Positions 25,672-40,600 of a stretch of 64,000 nucleotides of DNA are shown here, piece after piece (position 1 is the stretch's first letter; each line of letters opens with the position of its first letter). Under the pieces are notes generated by a model. It searched no databases, was not told where the DNA came from, and was given only the letters and a program-made list of their open reading frames with translations. Made by a program: the position numbers and the translations under genes. This DNA is from Siphonodentalium dalli (Eukaryota; Mollusca; Scaphopoda; Gadilida; Siphonodentaliidae): NCBI GenBank assembly GCA_032622095.1, contig CP136065.1, positions 95,855,343 to 95,919,342 on the forward strand. Direction: 5' to 3'.

Positions 25672-28600
25672 CTGAAACAAATCATAGCATATTAGAATTG
25701 GCATACATTGAGGAATTTATTTTGACTATTGTTGTAAAGGCTTCTAGACACCTCATTCCATTTTGGTCCCATCGTCCCACTTTTGTTCTAGACACCATTG
25801 CAGGGAGGGAGGGGGGGGAATTTTCCATCTGAAACAATAAACGTGCCTGTATGTTTATTTGGGTCCCAAGAGTAATGCGTGTAAAAGTGTGGCAGAAATT
25901 AATTACGCGGTCGTTTTTGTTTACGATGCAAAGGCTAGTTCCTGATATATTTAGGCTCTACACTGCATACGACAAGTGATTATGACACCATGCAGTTCAC
26001 TCATGGTGTGTGGACATTTTGGAAAATTGGGGTCGATTGGGAATTTATGGATTGAATATGGGCAGAATATCGGCCCCGCAGGCATGCCATGTCAAACCCT
26101 GCAAAGTGATTTATTTACTTAAATGTCGCGAATAATTGGCCTCAATTGCTATATTTTGTTCCAAAATAATAACATACTTCCATCACTATCGGAACATATG
26201 TCGGTTACTTTGGTCAATTGTGTGTCTGTCCGTGCCTCTAGCAGCACTTACATGAGGTACATTGTGAAGTTGTTTGTCTGTCCAGAGCTGCATATTTTTC
26301 ATATTGTGGGGTTAAACCCATAAGATGTTGTTCTTAAAAGGGGTTGACAATGTTAGAGGAATCGTTACGAACAACAACAACTACAACAATCATTAAAAAA
26401 TATCTAATGTCTTATTAATGTGTTCTGAGGAACCCAAATGGGATATGTCTCCATCGCCAGATATTAATTAATTAACAAAAAAATAGCTAAATAATAAAAT
26501 TTAAAATCTCGTGGCCCACGGTTCCGTGACTATATAATTCAGATCTACTACTTCTGGTGTACGCGTACATGACGAAATAACGCGAATTGCCGAATTCTAT
26601 ATATATAAAGTGTATACAAACAGCACGGAGAAGGCATCTTACTATGCCAAAATTCTGCAAATATTGAGTGCCATTATACCCAAAACGGAATTAATAAGCT
26701 GTAATTAAGTTAATAACACGTTAATAAGACATTAGATACCGGTACAAAAATAAATAAAAAATTATATATATTGTTTAATGATTGTTGTTGTTGTTGTTGG
26801 TTGTTCGTAAAGATTCCTCAAACATTGTCAGCCCCTTTAATAACACATTAGATTATTAAACAACATATTAAAAATTCATGTTTTTAATTATTATTCTTAT
26901 TGTTGTTCGCAAATAGTCCTCTAACATTGTCAGCCCCTTTAATATTGTGCATATTATTTTTAATTATTGTTGTTCATAAATAGTCGTCTAACATTGCCAC
27001 TCCTCTTTAACTGATTCAAGTGATATATATGATATATAGGTCTCGTGAAATAAACAAGTTTTGTCTGCATTTTTTCATTGGAGTTGTGGGCCTTTGTAGA
27101 AGTTTGGTACAACTGCCAAAAAACTTGACAAAAGCTATCTTTAGATGTGCATCCCTTGTTATATTATAATGTGTGTACATCCGGTTATTTCAGCGTATAC
27201 CTTCGATCCAGTTCCCTATTCCATTATGCTAGTGACACACTTGCGATCTAAATACGACCGGTCAAATAAACGAATACACCCCATATAGTGATCAACGAAT
27301 AGGAAGGTAAGCGTAGAGAAAAGGCATCATAAACATAGCCTGCTTTGCACGGATGAAACGGCTAGTTTATATCTGAAGTTTATGTCAAATTATCAAATTG
27401 TGTGCCATTTAGCCTGTGTTCTAAAAGCCTGAGATGAGATTGTGTTCCAAGTTTGGTGGAAATCAGTTCAGTAGATGTACCTTTAGTCGAAACTTGTTGT
27501 GCACGTTTCCTTTTAGGTGTAGCAGAATCTGAAATAACAAGAACTGACTATTTAATACCAGACTAATTTATTAATAAGTACTTATTCTAATTTAGTCTTT
27601 GAGACAATATGCCATTTACTGCATTTTGATTGGTTGACAGCCAAATCGGCCATTTTAAATATTGCCTACAGATTATCTACCATGAACCTTATAGTCTGGT
27701 GAGCCAGAAAACATATTTGCGTAGTAATGCAAACAATATGATGCATTGGTTAGATTTACAGTGTCACACTTTTAGTGGCCGGTATACATCTGTGTACATT
27801 GTAATTAAGAATTGACATTGAACAAACTTAAAGTATCTCAGTACTGCCCTTACCGAACAGAATGGCTTATTAAGCCATCCCTAAGCCCTTGCTTAGCCAT
27901 CAGAGACCAATGATGGCTAAGATAAACCATCACTATATTTATATTAGCACTCATGAAGAATAAGAAGGGGTGTGATGGCTAAGGTAGCCATCCAATCAGG
28001 AAGAATTTCTGGTGATGGCTAAGGTGATGGTTAGTCGATGGCTAACAACATGGAATTATATTCACTAGCCATCATTACTGGTGGTTAAGAATTTATTCGA
28101 TAACCATCAGACTGGAGAATTTTTAACATTCGAATGTTATTAGCCTTCACCAAAGTCATATTAATGGTTAGAAGACCTTCTCTCCTGGGACTGCCATAGA
28201 CCTGACATATGGCTGCCATATGTTGGTCCAACCAGATAGAGGCTGCATAAATGCATCATGGGATATTGTACTCAACAACATTTGAATTGTAACTGCTAGT
28301 CAGCTGTATTCACTGCTCATGTTTTTTGTTCCAGTTTTTTTACACTTATGTTCTTAGCAGTCTTATAAACTTGTGATTTCTTTAGTTGAGATTCATTGGA
28401 CTAGAACTGTAATGGCTTCAAGATAGCTGAGCCTGCTAATTTTAAAAGTTGTGAAATAACTCTCAGAAATCCGCATGTTTATCAAACATTCTGCCTGAGA
28501 TTCTGAGAAAATATCCTGCTGCCACTAAGATACATGTATATACAAATTAATCTGGAAATTGGTAAGTACAATCCTCAGCACTATATTTTCTAATTTATTG

Positions 28601-31600
28601 GGCATGATATATGACACATTAAACATCTTGAAAAAAACATATTCATATTTAACCATTCCGATGGGAGCTTCTTGAAATTTTTTGAAAATCCTGTACCAAT
28701 GCAATTCTCTAGCTATATAGCCAGTAAATTCTCTTATATATACAAGGCTTGATCCCTATAGATGGGAAACTTGCATATATAAGAGAATTCAGCTGGAACC
28801 ACGTTCTTTAATGCTGCACCAGCATATATAGTTCTCATATAGGAAGGGTTAAAGATCTATCTTGACCAGACTATTTTCTTTTGAATTTTGACAAAAAATC
28901 TGTAGAAATCTTTGGCTGGCCCAGCCTAATGTGAAGATGTTGCATGATTCCAGATACTATGCAGTCCGTGTGTCCAGTGATACAATTGCAAATCGTTTCC
29001 ACTGTATTTATGATGAAAACTTGGCAAAAGATAACAAAAATAATTGACATTGTTAAATATGTTGTTAAAAATTATTTTTATGATATAACATATTATTTTA
29101 AAGATAATTCATTCTCAAATAGATGATGCCAAAGAGTTATATTCCTCCTGAAGCAAGTTATATAACATAGCCATCACTAAATGTCCAGGGCTAACAATCC
29201 GATGGCTTACTAGCCATCGGCCTACTAGCCATCGGCCTACTAGCCATCGGCTTACTAGCCATCGGCCTACTAGCCATCAGCCTACTAGCCATCGGCTTAC
29301 TAGCCATCGGCCTACTAGCCATCAGCTTACAAGCCATCAGTAGTGTACTAGCCATCGGCCTACTAGCCATCGGCCTACTAGCCATCCATCCATCGAGGGC
29401 TAAGCGATGGCTTAGCTCATTTAAATATTTCGGCCTATAGGAGGGCTAAGCGATGGCTAATAAGCCATCATCTAGCCATCACCTAGCCTCGATGGCTAAA
29501 TTTTGCATTAGCCATCCATATCCTCTGAAAACTACTAGCCATCAGTAAGCCATCATTCCTTCTCTTCCGAGTGCTAAAGAATGGCTAACAGATGGCTAAT
29601 GATTTTGGTAAGGGTGGTTATATCGACTAGAATATATTCACAGGGGCCTCAGGGGACCTAACATATATATTATAATAGAGTAATTTCCCTTATTTGCCAG
29701 CATACTATAGGTCCCTGGCGTATAGCAGTAACATTTTATTAATGGTGACGCGTGTTAGACTGTTAGTTGACATTTTAAATTGGATTTTGATTTTGATTTC
29801 GCGAAGTTGTTGGTTTCAATAAAGATTCACACAGCAAGTCTATATTATAATTGTTTGTTAACATAAATTTATGAAATTTATCTCCGGTAAATTTGACTCG
29901 CAACACGTTAAAAAAGACGTATTTCCTGAATCTGTCAACTGCGATTCCTGTTGATTTCTGATGACCGTGATGCAATAATAAATTAGATTTATATAGAAAT
30001 CTTTTCTCGAAAAATAATTATGTTAGACTTATAAAAACTTGAACATTCTATATATGACATTTATAATATTCTTTAAATATTATTTTTAGTTTATCTTGAC
30101 AAAGCCAAAATAAGCTATTGTCATCGGGTCAACAAAGTACCCCTAGGTACCAAATCTCGTGAAGATCTGTTGAGAGACAGCTGAGTTCACTTGACTCATA
30201 TCAACAGACAGACAGACATATTTTCACATTTATATAGTAGACTAGCAGGTTAGCCCGCCACTGGCGTGCTTGGTCAGAAACATGACATTTTAAAAATTAT
30301 TAATGATTGATTCGTCAATTGAACTGAATGGTCAGAATACAGAACTGAAAACGTGAGGAGACACGATGAGCCCGACGTTGTCCGGGCTATTAAAAAATCA
30401 ATTTTCAAGTCGATAGCTCCACCCGTTTCCGAGATCTGGTCTGCGCATGCGCGAAGCTGGCGTCGCACGGCCTCGGCGACCCGATAAAATTCGTATCCGG
30501 GGCAAGATACATTCACATACCAAAGTTTAAGTCGATAGCTCCACCCGTTTCCGAGATCTCGTCTGCGTATGCGCTGCACGGGCGTCACACGGGCTTGCCA
30601 ATACAAAAACCACGACCACCTGGTCAAACTACACACACGTACGAAGTTTCGTCCCGATCGGTCGAGGTGTTGGTATCTGATGTAAAAGACGAACGGGAGT
30701 TCTGAGACTAACTACCCCCACCCCTCAAGCCCTGTCCTAAGTGTCATACTTACTATAACAATGATGCTGAACACTTTGAGGCAATTATATTGCAGAAATG
30801 TTGTAAGACAAAAGTATTTCTCACATTGCCGTAAAGAGAAAATTAGTAGCTTGAACTAATTATTTTCTCGCCAACAATGTAGTTGTTGTTGTTGGCATTA
30901 GCGGCTTGGGAGTGACCCCCACCTTTATGAGATGATCAAAAGACAAGATAGCAAATTTCAAGTCGATAGCTCCACCCGTTTCCGAGACAACGCATTCTTT
31001 GTTTTTCAATGAGTTAATTCATGTCCCCGTCTTAAACTTCAGAGCGGACAGTCAATTAATCCCGTCGTGAAATCCCTCTGCATATTATTTCGAGCTCTTA
31101 GATCATTTCTGCCTTTTTAGTCGAGATAATTGCATTTCGTTCTCATCCGTATTTCGGACGCATGTGGTCAGTCGTTTAGCCACGATCATTGGAATCCACT
31201 TCCGTATTTCTGACGCATGTGGTGTGTCGTTTAGAAACGACCATATCAATAAAGAGCGTTAGTTACTAAAACCTCCGTATAAGGTATAGATAAAGAGTGT
31301 TATTGCCTTAACCCCCGCCGTGCCTTTGCGGTGATTTGGGAGTGGATAAAGGGTGCTCAGGGCTTCTCGAAAACCCGACTACGACGATACCCGTGTGTTT
31401 TTACATTTAGATGGGAAGTTTGAACTCAATCGGTACACGCGTTTTGGATTCTATGAAGTACACACACACGGAAGTCTCAAATTATATAGTACTAGCCGAT
31501 GAGCCCGACGTTGTCCGGGCTATTCAAAAACCAAATTTCAAGTCGATAGCTCTACCCAGCCCGAAATTTCAAGTCGATAGCTCTACCCGTTTCCGAGATC

Positions 31601-34600
31601 TGGTCTGCGCATGCGCGAAGCTGGCGTCGAACGGGCTCGGCGTCCCGATAAAATTCGTATCCGGGGCAAGATACATTCACGTACGAAATTTCAAGTCGAT
31701 AGCTCCACCCGTTTCCGAGATCTCGTCTGCGCATGCGCGAAGCTGGCGTCGCACGGGCTCGGGGACCCGATAAAATTCGTATCCGGGGCAAGATACATTC
31801 ACATAGCAAATTTCAAGTCGATAGCTCCACCCGTTTCCGAGATCTCGTCTGCGCATGCGCGAAGCGGGCGCCGCACGGGCTCGCCAATACGACAACGTCC
31901 ACCGCCTGGTCAAACTACACACACGCACCAAGTTTCGTCCCGATCGGTCGAGAATCGTAGATTTGTATTAATGACAAACATACAAACATACAGACAGACA
32001 GACAGACAGACAGACAGAGGTCTTCAAAATATATATGAGATAGAAGATAATCGTTTGTATTTTTAATTTGCCAGTTTGATTAATTTTACTAACTCTTGGC
32101 GGCTCCAATGTAGGCATTCTCTGTCAAGGCAGAAGAAGACGACGTTTGGACGGTGTTGAAGATTGAGGCTGTTGGGTTGAAGCCAGTCACGCTTGAGCCG
32201 GATCTCCCACCTGATAATTCGTAAGGATATATCTATTAAATTATTAGTTAGTGTTTTATGATGATTCACATTATGAATGACGGTCAATGGCCTGATCATG
32301 ATACATGTCGCCGTACTTTCGCTTTGTATACAAAATTATACTAATTAATATTCATCCGACGTCGCATAATTCTTGGAATTCCCACAAACACATCCAATGG
32401 AAACGTCGTAATAAGCCCAGCGGTTCACTATCTGATGTAGTGCTGAAACGGTTGGCCGGTTAACCGGTTGACAACGTAACCGGTTGAAATACCAGTGAAC
32501 CGGATAACCGCAAACCCGGCCGATGTAACACGTCAGTATGGGCTGTTATTATAATTAGCAAAAATCACGTCTATATCAAGGCACCATGTTTCTTTCTGGA
32601 AGCTGTAATGTAAGTGTGTTCGATTGCCGTAGACTAAGTTCTGGGTTATAGGCTATTTAATAGTCGTGACATTATTTAAAGTGGCGTTACAAAGTCAATC
32701 ATAACTTATATCAAAATAATTATTAAAAGAAGTTGTGATCCCTATATATACTAGGGATCACAGAGAATCGAGAGAATGTTGTAAACAATGTCAAAGAGGC
32801 TCTGGGATGCAGCAGCGCAAACGTCTCGGCGTGGAATTCACGCCTTGAAAGGCAACGACAAAGCAACCATGTGTCAGACATATCATCCGACAATTAGCTA
32901 TCTTTTCGTAGACTCTTATATACCCACATAATTAATCAACTTGGTTACTGTGGTGTCTGCATAATTTGCATATACGAAAACAAATGTTGGCATTATATCA
33001 AAGTGTTTGAATGAATTGATGACGTTGTTCGTTTATTCTGAGAAGTGACAGAACTCATGATTGCATCAGTTGATATTCATTCCGCTGATTAGCTCAGAGC
33101 GTGAGGTTGATTGATTAGTTTATGAAATGGCAACTGAGAAACGAAAGTCTGGTGTGTGGGCACACTTCGTATTAATCAGTGTTACTCATAGCCTGCAATT
33201 GTTGTGAATGTTGTCGCTGAAAGTAGGTCACACCTGTGTTTATTCTGGGCGAACTTTGACACCTGACACATCACACATTAATGGACTCCAGAAACGTGTT
33301 GAATACTGCTGACAATGTAGTATATTTACTATTATTGACACTCAATACTATACTGAGTTGTTTTAAACATTTAATAATTATAATTTACATGTGTTTGATT
33401 ACTATTTACTAGTGCATGCGTTATGTGTCAAAGATAAACCCAGTTTAGCACACTGAATACAGATCGTTAGTAACTTAGTACACTATAGATCTAGCGTGTT
33501 TCCTTCAATTTGCGATAGTTTTTCACTGTTGTAAATGTTGCGGTTATAAATAGCTCGGTTAACCGGTTGAAATCCGGTTATATGCGATGGTTAACCGGTT
33601 AGGAAAATGGGCCAACCGTTTCAGCACTAATCTGATGTCATGAATATATTGCGGCGGTCTCAGAACCGCATGTTTATCGGAACCCCAGGTTATGCGTGTA
33701 CATGTTGGAATGATATAACTTTCGAGTCGGAATTGTTTGGTAGCAAGAATTCAGTAGGAATTTTCCAAGTTGTAAAGTTCATTGTGTCGTTTTTTCGAGT
33801 CGGAATTGTTTGGTTCCATGATTTCAGTTGGAATTTCCTCGACTTTAATTGGATATTTGTAGGTAGTAATATGTATTATTTCACCGAATACACTGATAAC
33901 ATTCTTACCTTTGATATGGCCAATATCGGCTTTCTTTGTTGCAGGTTCAACAACATTACCTGTAAAAATTTAATCAATTTTATTGGAAAGTATTTTTCAG
34001 ATGGAATCAGGTTGTATGCAAAAATATATTTTCGTGCAAATGGGACAATATAACACTACTTAATTGTTTACAAAATCTGATCTCTATAGCCTGATACCAA
34101 GATGCCACAATTATAGCACATTAAATTTCTCAATTGCTAAAAGCGCTACTGTAGTTAAAGGGGCATTCTGGACACAGTTTGATATATGTGAATTTTTTCA
34201 CGGATGATGACATTGACATGTAGACGCATTAGCGTTTGGCTTATAGCCATATTTGGAAAGGGGCCACAATTCGGAAATGAAACGAATTGGAAAATTGACA
34301 TTTACTAGATCGTACCAATTTTCCCAAATTTCTACATTTTAAATGACGATTATAACTACCCACCAAGACAGGACATGAAATATTGATGATAAATCACACA
34401 ATTGGGTATCCAGTTATAAACGTTGCAATTACATTTGTTTCACTTTGAGATTTCAACAGCTTATATAGTCCCTCAGACTCCAACATATCCATAAGTTAAA
34501 GGGGCATTCTGAACTCTACACAAGACAACTTTTGTTCTATAAGTCATTCGGTGACAAAAACCAAACAGTTTGATATATACAGCGGGTCAGAGTTTTGCAT

Positions 34601-37600
34601 AATTACCGAAATATGATCGGTTAACATTATCAGCAAAACATTAACCGATCATATTTTGGTAATTATGCAAAACTCTGACCCGCTGTATATATCAAACTGA
34701 TTGGTTTTTGTCGAGTCAAGAATGCCAGTTTAACATGAAGCAATATTTTCAGGTCCCTAGTTTGCATGCAAATCTTAATATTTTTCATTCAATACATTAT
34801 TTGCTTATTGTTAAAATAAATATTATTGGAATAAATTTAGTTACCTAAGAACTGTTGTTCGATGTTATCAAGCACATTTAGCAGATTTCGATCATCTGGA
34901 AATATTCATAATAAAAATGTATAATAATTATCTCATCACAGTGGCTATAGCTAAGGCTTCGATTGTCTCTCTGTAAAGAAAAATCTATGTATTTACTGTT
35001 ACAAATTGATGATATACTTTTCATCAAATTCAACCAGCTCCACAGATAGATAGATCTACCACATGACCAAATATACTGATTATACTGAAACCTCTGGTTG
35101 AAAATATGCGGTAAATTTATTTCAAAAGCCATTTAATATAATATGTACCAGATTTTATTCGAATTTTGATTATTCACAGGGCCCTATTAGATATAAATAT
35201 AATGTAATAATTTTAAAAGCTTAACACTTGTATGGGACCATGTGTCAATTATGTAACCAATTATTTAAATAGGATGGAGGAACTATGAAAATATGATACA
35301 TTTAAATATAATTTACACCTGGTGCAAATGCAGTTTTTCCGTTTACATGCGCACGAAATCTCAATTTGAACAGGTATAAACCGATTTGCACTATAACTCC
35401 AGAGTAGTCCGAGATTCCTCTGACTGTATACTGGGTCTCATATGTGTATACAGTCAGCGTGACATGTTTACATATGTGAAGAAATTTAGAGAACCATGCA
35501 ACTACCATTGTTTTTATTGAAAAATAAACCTTATTCCATACATTCTCATCATAACCAAACTAATATCAACGATAGAGGGATTATTAATAGTCATTTTGAC
35601 ACCAACATTAAGACAAACAGTGCAATATTCCCCATTTTAGTACAATATTAACCGTGTTTTGTTATTGTTTTCAAGCGACATAATATATTCATGACGCCAG
35701 ATTCAGTGACAAGATTTGCTTATTACGGCGTTTTCATTGGGTGTGTGTGTGAATTCTGTGACGTCGGATGAATTATATTAATTCGTACAATTTCGTAAAC
35801 AAAGACAAAAATGTATCAATGACATCCACTAAATGGTCTATAACTTTACAAATGTTGATGGGGGGCCCCCGTCAGTGTAATTGGTATCAAATTGTCGGGG
35901 AAAATGTGTCGCTTTCTACATGTGTCAGTTGTTTTATTGAAATGATTAATATATCCCCGTAAAACGACCCCGCACCTCCAGAGGTGTGGAACCCCAAAAA
36001 TACTGACCATTACGACATATTGGAGGTATCTCTGACCCTAGCCCAGAATCAAGATATAGAAGATAGGATCAGAGGAATTATTAGTCCGAGTTTCCTCTGA
36101 CCTATCTTCTATATTTTTATTCTGGGATAGGGTCAGAGACACCTCCCATATACTCCAATGGAAAAAATGTTTGGGTTTCCACACCTCTCGAGGTGTGGAT
36201 CGTTTTACGGAAACATATTAAAACTATTAATAAGGCCATACAAAATTGAATGTTTGTTTTTTTTGGGGATGAAATTTACTATTATATTTGAGGAAATATT
36301 AGGTCATATTATTGCTCATTTGCTTACCCCATAAATATATAACATCATCACAATCTAAGGGAGTTGTAGTATAGAATAGACTCCAATAAAACTTCCATTT
36401 TTAATTGTCATATGGCATTAATTTATAATGAACTTAACTCATTTGAAATAAATGAATATTTTGCGATGCTACAATGTATTAAACGAAACATGCCTAACAT
36501 GGATATGGCACCCATAACAAAATATGGTCATGCTATTATTCTCCATAGCAAAGCTGTATATTCAGTCTAGGGGATGAATTAGGACAACTTCAACCTTACT
36601 GAGGGCTGCATGAGGCTTTGTGAAGTAATGACATTGAGCAAATCAGTGTTGTTGTTGACATTGTTTTCTTCTGATGATGAATCTCAATAAAAATGTTATG
36701 GGTCAGTTTGATTAGCAGTACGGTAACAAACTATTACAGACATATCTTTAGTTTAGGCCTATTTGCATGCACATGAAAGCGTGTTAACAGATAGATGTGT
36801 CACCATATGTCTGGAAAGACATGTAGTACATGATTGTATCTACCATCAACCATTCCGTTGTAACTTGGATCCCTTTCGGCATTCGTTCGGCCTAGTGGGA
36901 TGCGACCAACGTAAAATCATGTACTATCTGACCAACAACATGGCAGCTAATAATGCTTACTTCTATATGCATAACACATGCTTCACTTTCCATATGGTCT
37001 TGCTCCAACTGGACTGATATCAGCTGTTGTATACACTTTGATATACTTGGATAGACTAACTACAGTACATATGTGTACACACCCATATGTTTTTCTTCTC
37101 TATTTCAACATAAGGCTCAACCTAGGAGGGTGACTAGGGTGAATGTCACCCTACTGATGATTTGGGATGCCATTATGGATGATATAATGAAGAAAATATT
37201 TTTTGAAGAAAAACAAAAATTGAATTTTTTTTTTTTGAAAAAAAAAAATCTCAAATTTTTTTTTTACGGTCGGCGGCTTAAAATAGGGTCGGTCGGGACA
37301 GCGGAAACAAAGCTATTATTTTGTATGGCCTAAAACAAATAAGCCATATTGAAAGACACACCCTTTCCCGACAATTCGATACCAATTATACGATTGAGTG
37401 ATCAGAATTAACATACAATAAATATATACACACCAGTCACACTGTCTGGATCCGCTGCTGATTCCGGCTCAACCACTGAAATATTTGAGATGCATTTCAA
37501 ATTTTCAGTAGAAATAATCTAATTATTGGCAACATGTCTATGCATGGTTATAGCAATGACTTAATGTAACGATACACTTTCGTATGGGATTTTCCCTGAT

Positions 37601-40600
37601 GGTTTAATAAAGCAACAATTCTAGAAATCTTTTTGAGAAAACTCTGGACAATCAATGATATGATTGGAAAATTGATTTGACATACAATAAATATATACAC
37701 ACTTTCGTATGGAATTTTCCCTGATGTTAGTATAGCAACAATTATAGAGATCTTTTTGAGAAAACTCTTTGGACATCAATCATATGAATGGAAATGATTT
37801 GACATACAATAAATATATACACACCAGTCACACTGTCTAGATCCGCTGCTGATTCTGGCTCAACCACTGAAATATTTGAGATGCATTTCAAATTTTCAGT
37901 AGAAATAATCTAATTATTGGCAACATGTCTATGCATGGTTATAGCAATGACTTAATGTAACAAGAGATACACTTTCGTATGGGATTTTCCCGGATGGTTT
38001 AATAAAGCAACAATTCTAGAAATCTTTTTGAGAAAACTCTGGACAATCAATGATATGATTGGAAAATTGATTTGACATACAATAAATATATGCACACTGA
38101 TGGTTTAGTATAGGCTAGCAACAATTATAGAGATCTTTTTGAGAAAACGCTTTGGACAATCCATATGATAATGAATGGAAATGATTTAACATGCAATAAA
38201 TATTATTCCGAATTGTTTCTGACTATTGAAACGAAAATATTTATAATTTTGTTATTGGTATTGTCACTTTAAATATTTTCCGTTTCTAGAAACGGAAAAT
38301 ATTTAAAGTGACAATACCAATAACAAAATTATAAATATTTTCGTTTCAATACTAGTAGTCAGAAGCAATTAGGATTACCTTTTCCCCAACATTTGTTTCA
38401 AATTTTTTCAACATTTTCCGACTTTTTTTTCAACATTTCCCAACCTTTTATTAAACACTTTTTAAACATGTTCCCAACTTTTTTCAATTTTTGTTCCACA
38501 TTTTCTCAACTTTTTAAAAATTTGTTTCAACCTTTTCAAACATTTTTCAACATTTTCCAGCACTTTCCCAACATTTTTCCAACTTGTTTCGAACCATGTC
38601 TATGCATGGTTATAGCAATGACTTAATGTAACGATACACTTTCGTATGGGATTTTCCCTGATGGTTTAATAAAGCAACAATTCTAGAAATCTTTTTGAGA
38701 AAACTCTGGACAATCAATGATATGATTGGAAAATTGATTTGACATACAATAAATATATACACACTTTCGTATGGAATTTTCCCTGATGTTAGTATAGCAA
38801 CAATTATAGAGATCTTTTTGAGAAAACTCTTTGGACATCAATCATATGAATGGAAATGATTTGACATACAATAAATATATACACACCAGTCACACTGTCT
38901 AGATCCGCTGCTGATTCTGGCTCAACCACTGAAATATTTGAGATGCATTTCAAATTTTCAGTAGAAATAATCTAATTATTGGCAACATGTCTATGCATGG
39001 TTATAGCAATGACTTAATGTAACAAGAGATACACTTTCGTATGGGATTTTCCCGGATGGTTTAATAAAGCAACAATTCTAGAAATCTTTTTGAGAAAACT
39101 CTGGACAATCAATGATATGATTGGAAAATTGATTTGACATACAATAAATATATGCACACTGATGGTTTAGTATAGGCTAGCAACAATTATAGAGATCTTT
39201 TTGAGAAAACGCTTTGGACAATCCATATGATAATGAATGGAAATGATTTAACATACAATAAATATTATTCCGAATTGTTTCTGACTATTGAAACGAAAAT
39301 ATTTATAATTTTGTTATTGGTATTGTCACTTTAAATATTTTCTGTTTCTAGAAACGGAAAATATTTAAAGTGACAATACCAATAACAAAATTATAAATAT
39401 TTTCGTTTCAATACTAGTAGTCAGAAGCAATTAGGATTACCTTTTCCCCAACATTTGTTTCAAATTTTTTCAACATTTTCCGACTTTTTTTTCAACATTT
39501 CCCAACCTTTTATTAAACACTTTTTAAACATGTTCCCAACTTTTTTCAATTTTTGTTCCACATTTTCTCAACTTTTTAAAAATTTGTTTCAACCTTTTCA
39601 ACATTTTCCAGCACTTTCCCAACATTTTTCCAACTTGTTTCGAACCATTTTTCAACATTTCCCAACTTTAATAAAAAAAAACTTTGTTCAACATTTCCCA
39701 ACTTTAATAAAAAAAAACTTTTTTCAACATTTTACCAACATTTTCTCAACTTTGTTTCCCAACAATTTCCAAACTTTTTTCAACATTTTCTCAATTTTTG
39801 TCCAACATTTTTCCATATTTTTTTCAACTTTTCCAATTTTTTTTTCTATATTTGCAAACTTTTTAAAAACTTTGTTTCAACCTTTTTTCTAATCCGAGAT
39901 TCCACTGACTGTCAGAGTGACATGACATACGTGTGTTTGTGAAGAAATTTTCCCAATGATACGACAGTCATTATTTTGTTGAAAAATAAAGCATGCTTCA
40001 TTAATTCTCATCATAATTAAACTAATGTCAAAGATAACAGGAATATTAATAGTCATTTTGACATAAACAGTAAAAAAAACAGTGCAATATTACTCAGTTG
40101 GCAATACTTTTAATACAGTTGTTGTGGGTTTTTCCGGCGACTTCATAAATATTGCTTAGGCTTAAAGGGGCATTCTATCTTCGACACCAAAAAACAATAA
40201 TTTTGGTATATACGACGGGTCAGAGTCTTCCATAATTACCCAAATATGATCGGTTAATGTTTTGTTTATAAATTCCAAATAAGTACATATAGGACTTATT
40301 TGAAAGTTTGTTTACCTTTTCCACTTTCAAACAGTTGAAAGTGGAAAAGGTATATACCAAAATTATTAGTTTTTGTCACTGAATTGATTGTAGAAAAAAA
40401 GTTTTTTTGTGTCGAAGATAGAATGCCCCTTTAACAAAATAATAGAGCTCTTTGTTTCCCTGACGGACTGGAAAAAAATAGGGTAGGTCGGTCGGCAAAA
40501 CTTTTTTTTTTATTCTTTTTTTTTTAGGACGAAATTAATTGTTTTTTAAAGGTGATATTAGACATAATGAATGCCATGGGATAGGGTCACATAGAGACAC

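Larger units (their letters stand above)
37400..39655. repeat. 1062-bp tandem duplication in intron 7 region
   Basis: The segment starting catgtctatgcatggttata at 37533 begins again at 38595, and the copies are nearly identical over the whole period. Each contains smaller internal repeats (tttcgtatgggattttccc at three places per unit), a microexon of gene 1, a 128-bp palindrome and a TTTTCAACATTT-rich block. A partial third copy of one piece lies at 41165-41320. Confidence 0.9.

Noticed and set aside
29191-29385. Open frame of MASRPMASKP repeats
   Set aside because: Translation of a 15-bp minisatellite.
33080-33110. Possible tRNA or tRNA-derived SINE (gattagctcagagcgtgagg resembles an A box)
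   Set aside because: No B box, no cloverleaf and no poly(A) tail nearby. The sequence is inside a hAT-like element.
33640-34053. 137-codon plus-strand open frame
   Set aside because: It is Phe/Ile-rich, with an internal direct repeat (ttcgagtcggaattgtttgg twice) and no domain. The minus strand at the same place holds a well-supported microexon of gene 1.
35331-35402. A further phase-1 microexon candidate on the minus strand (72 nt, VQIGLYLFKLRFRAH...)
   Set aside because: The acceptor lies at the edge of a dispersed repeat and has almost no polypyrimidine tract. The composition is hydrophobic, unlike the neighbouring linker exons. I left it out of the gene model.
37073-37333. Plus-strand frame with Phe/Lys runs
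   Set aside because: Homopolymer T/A runs inside the Harbinger-like element, with no transposase motif.
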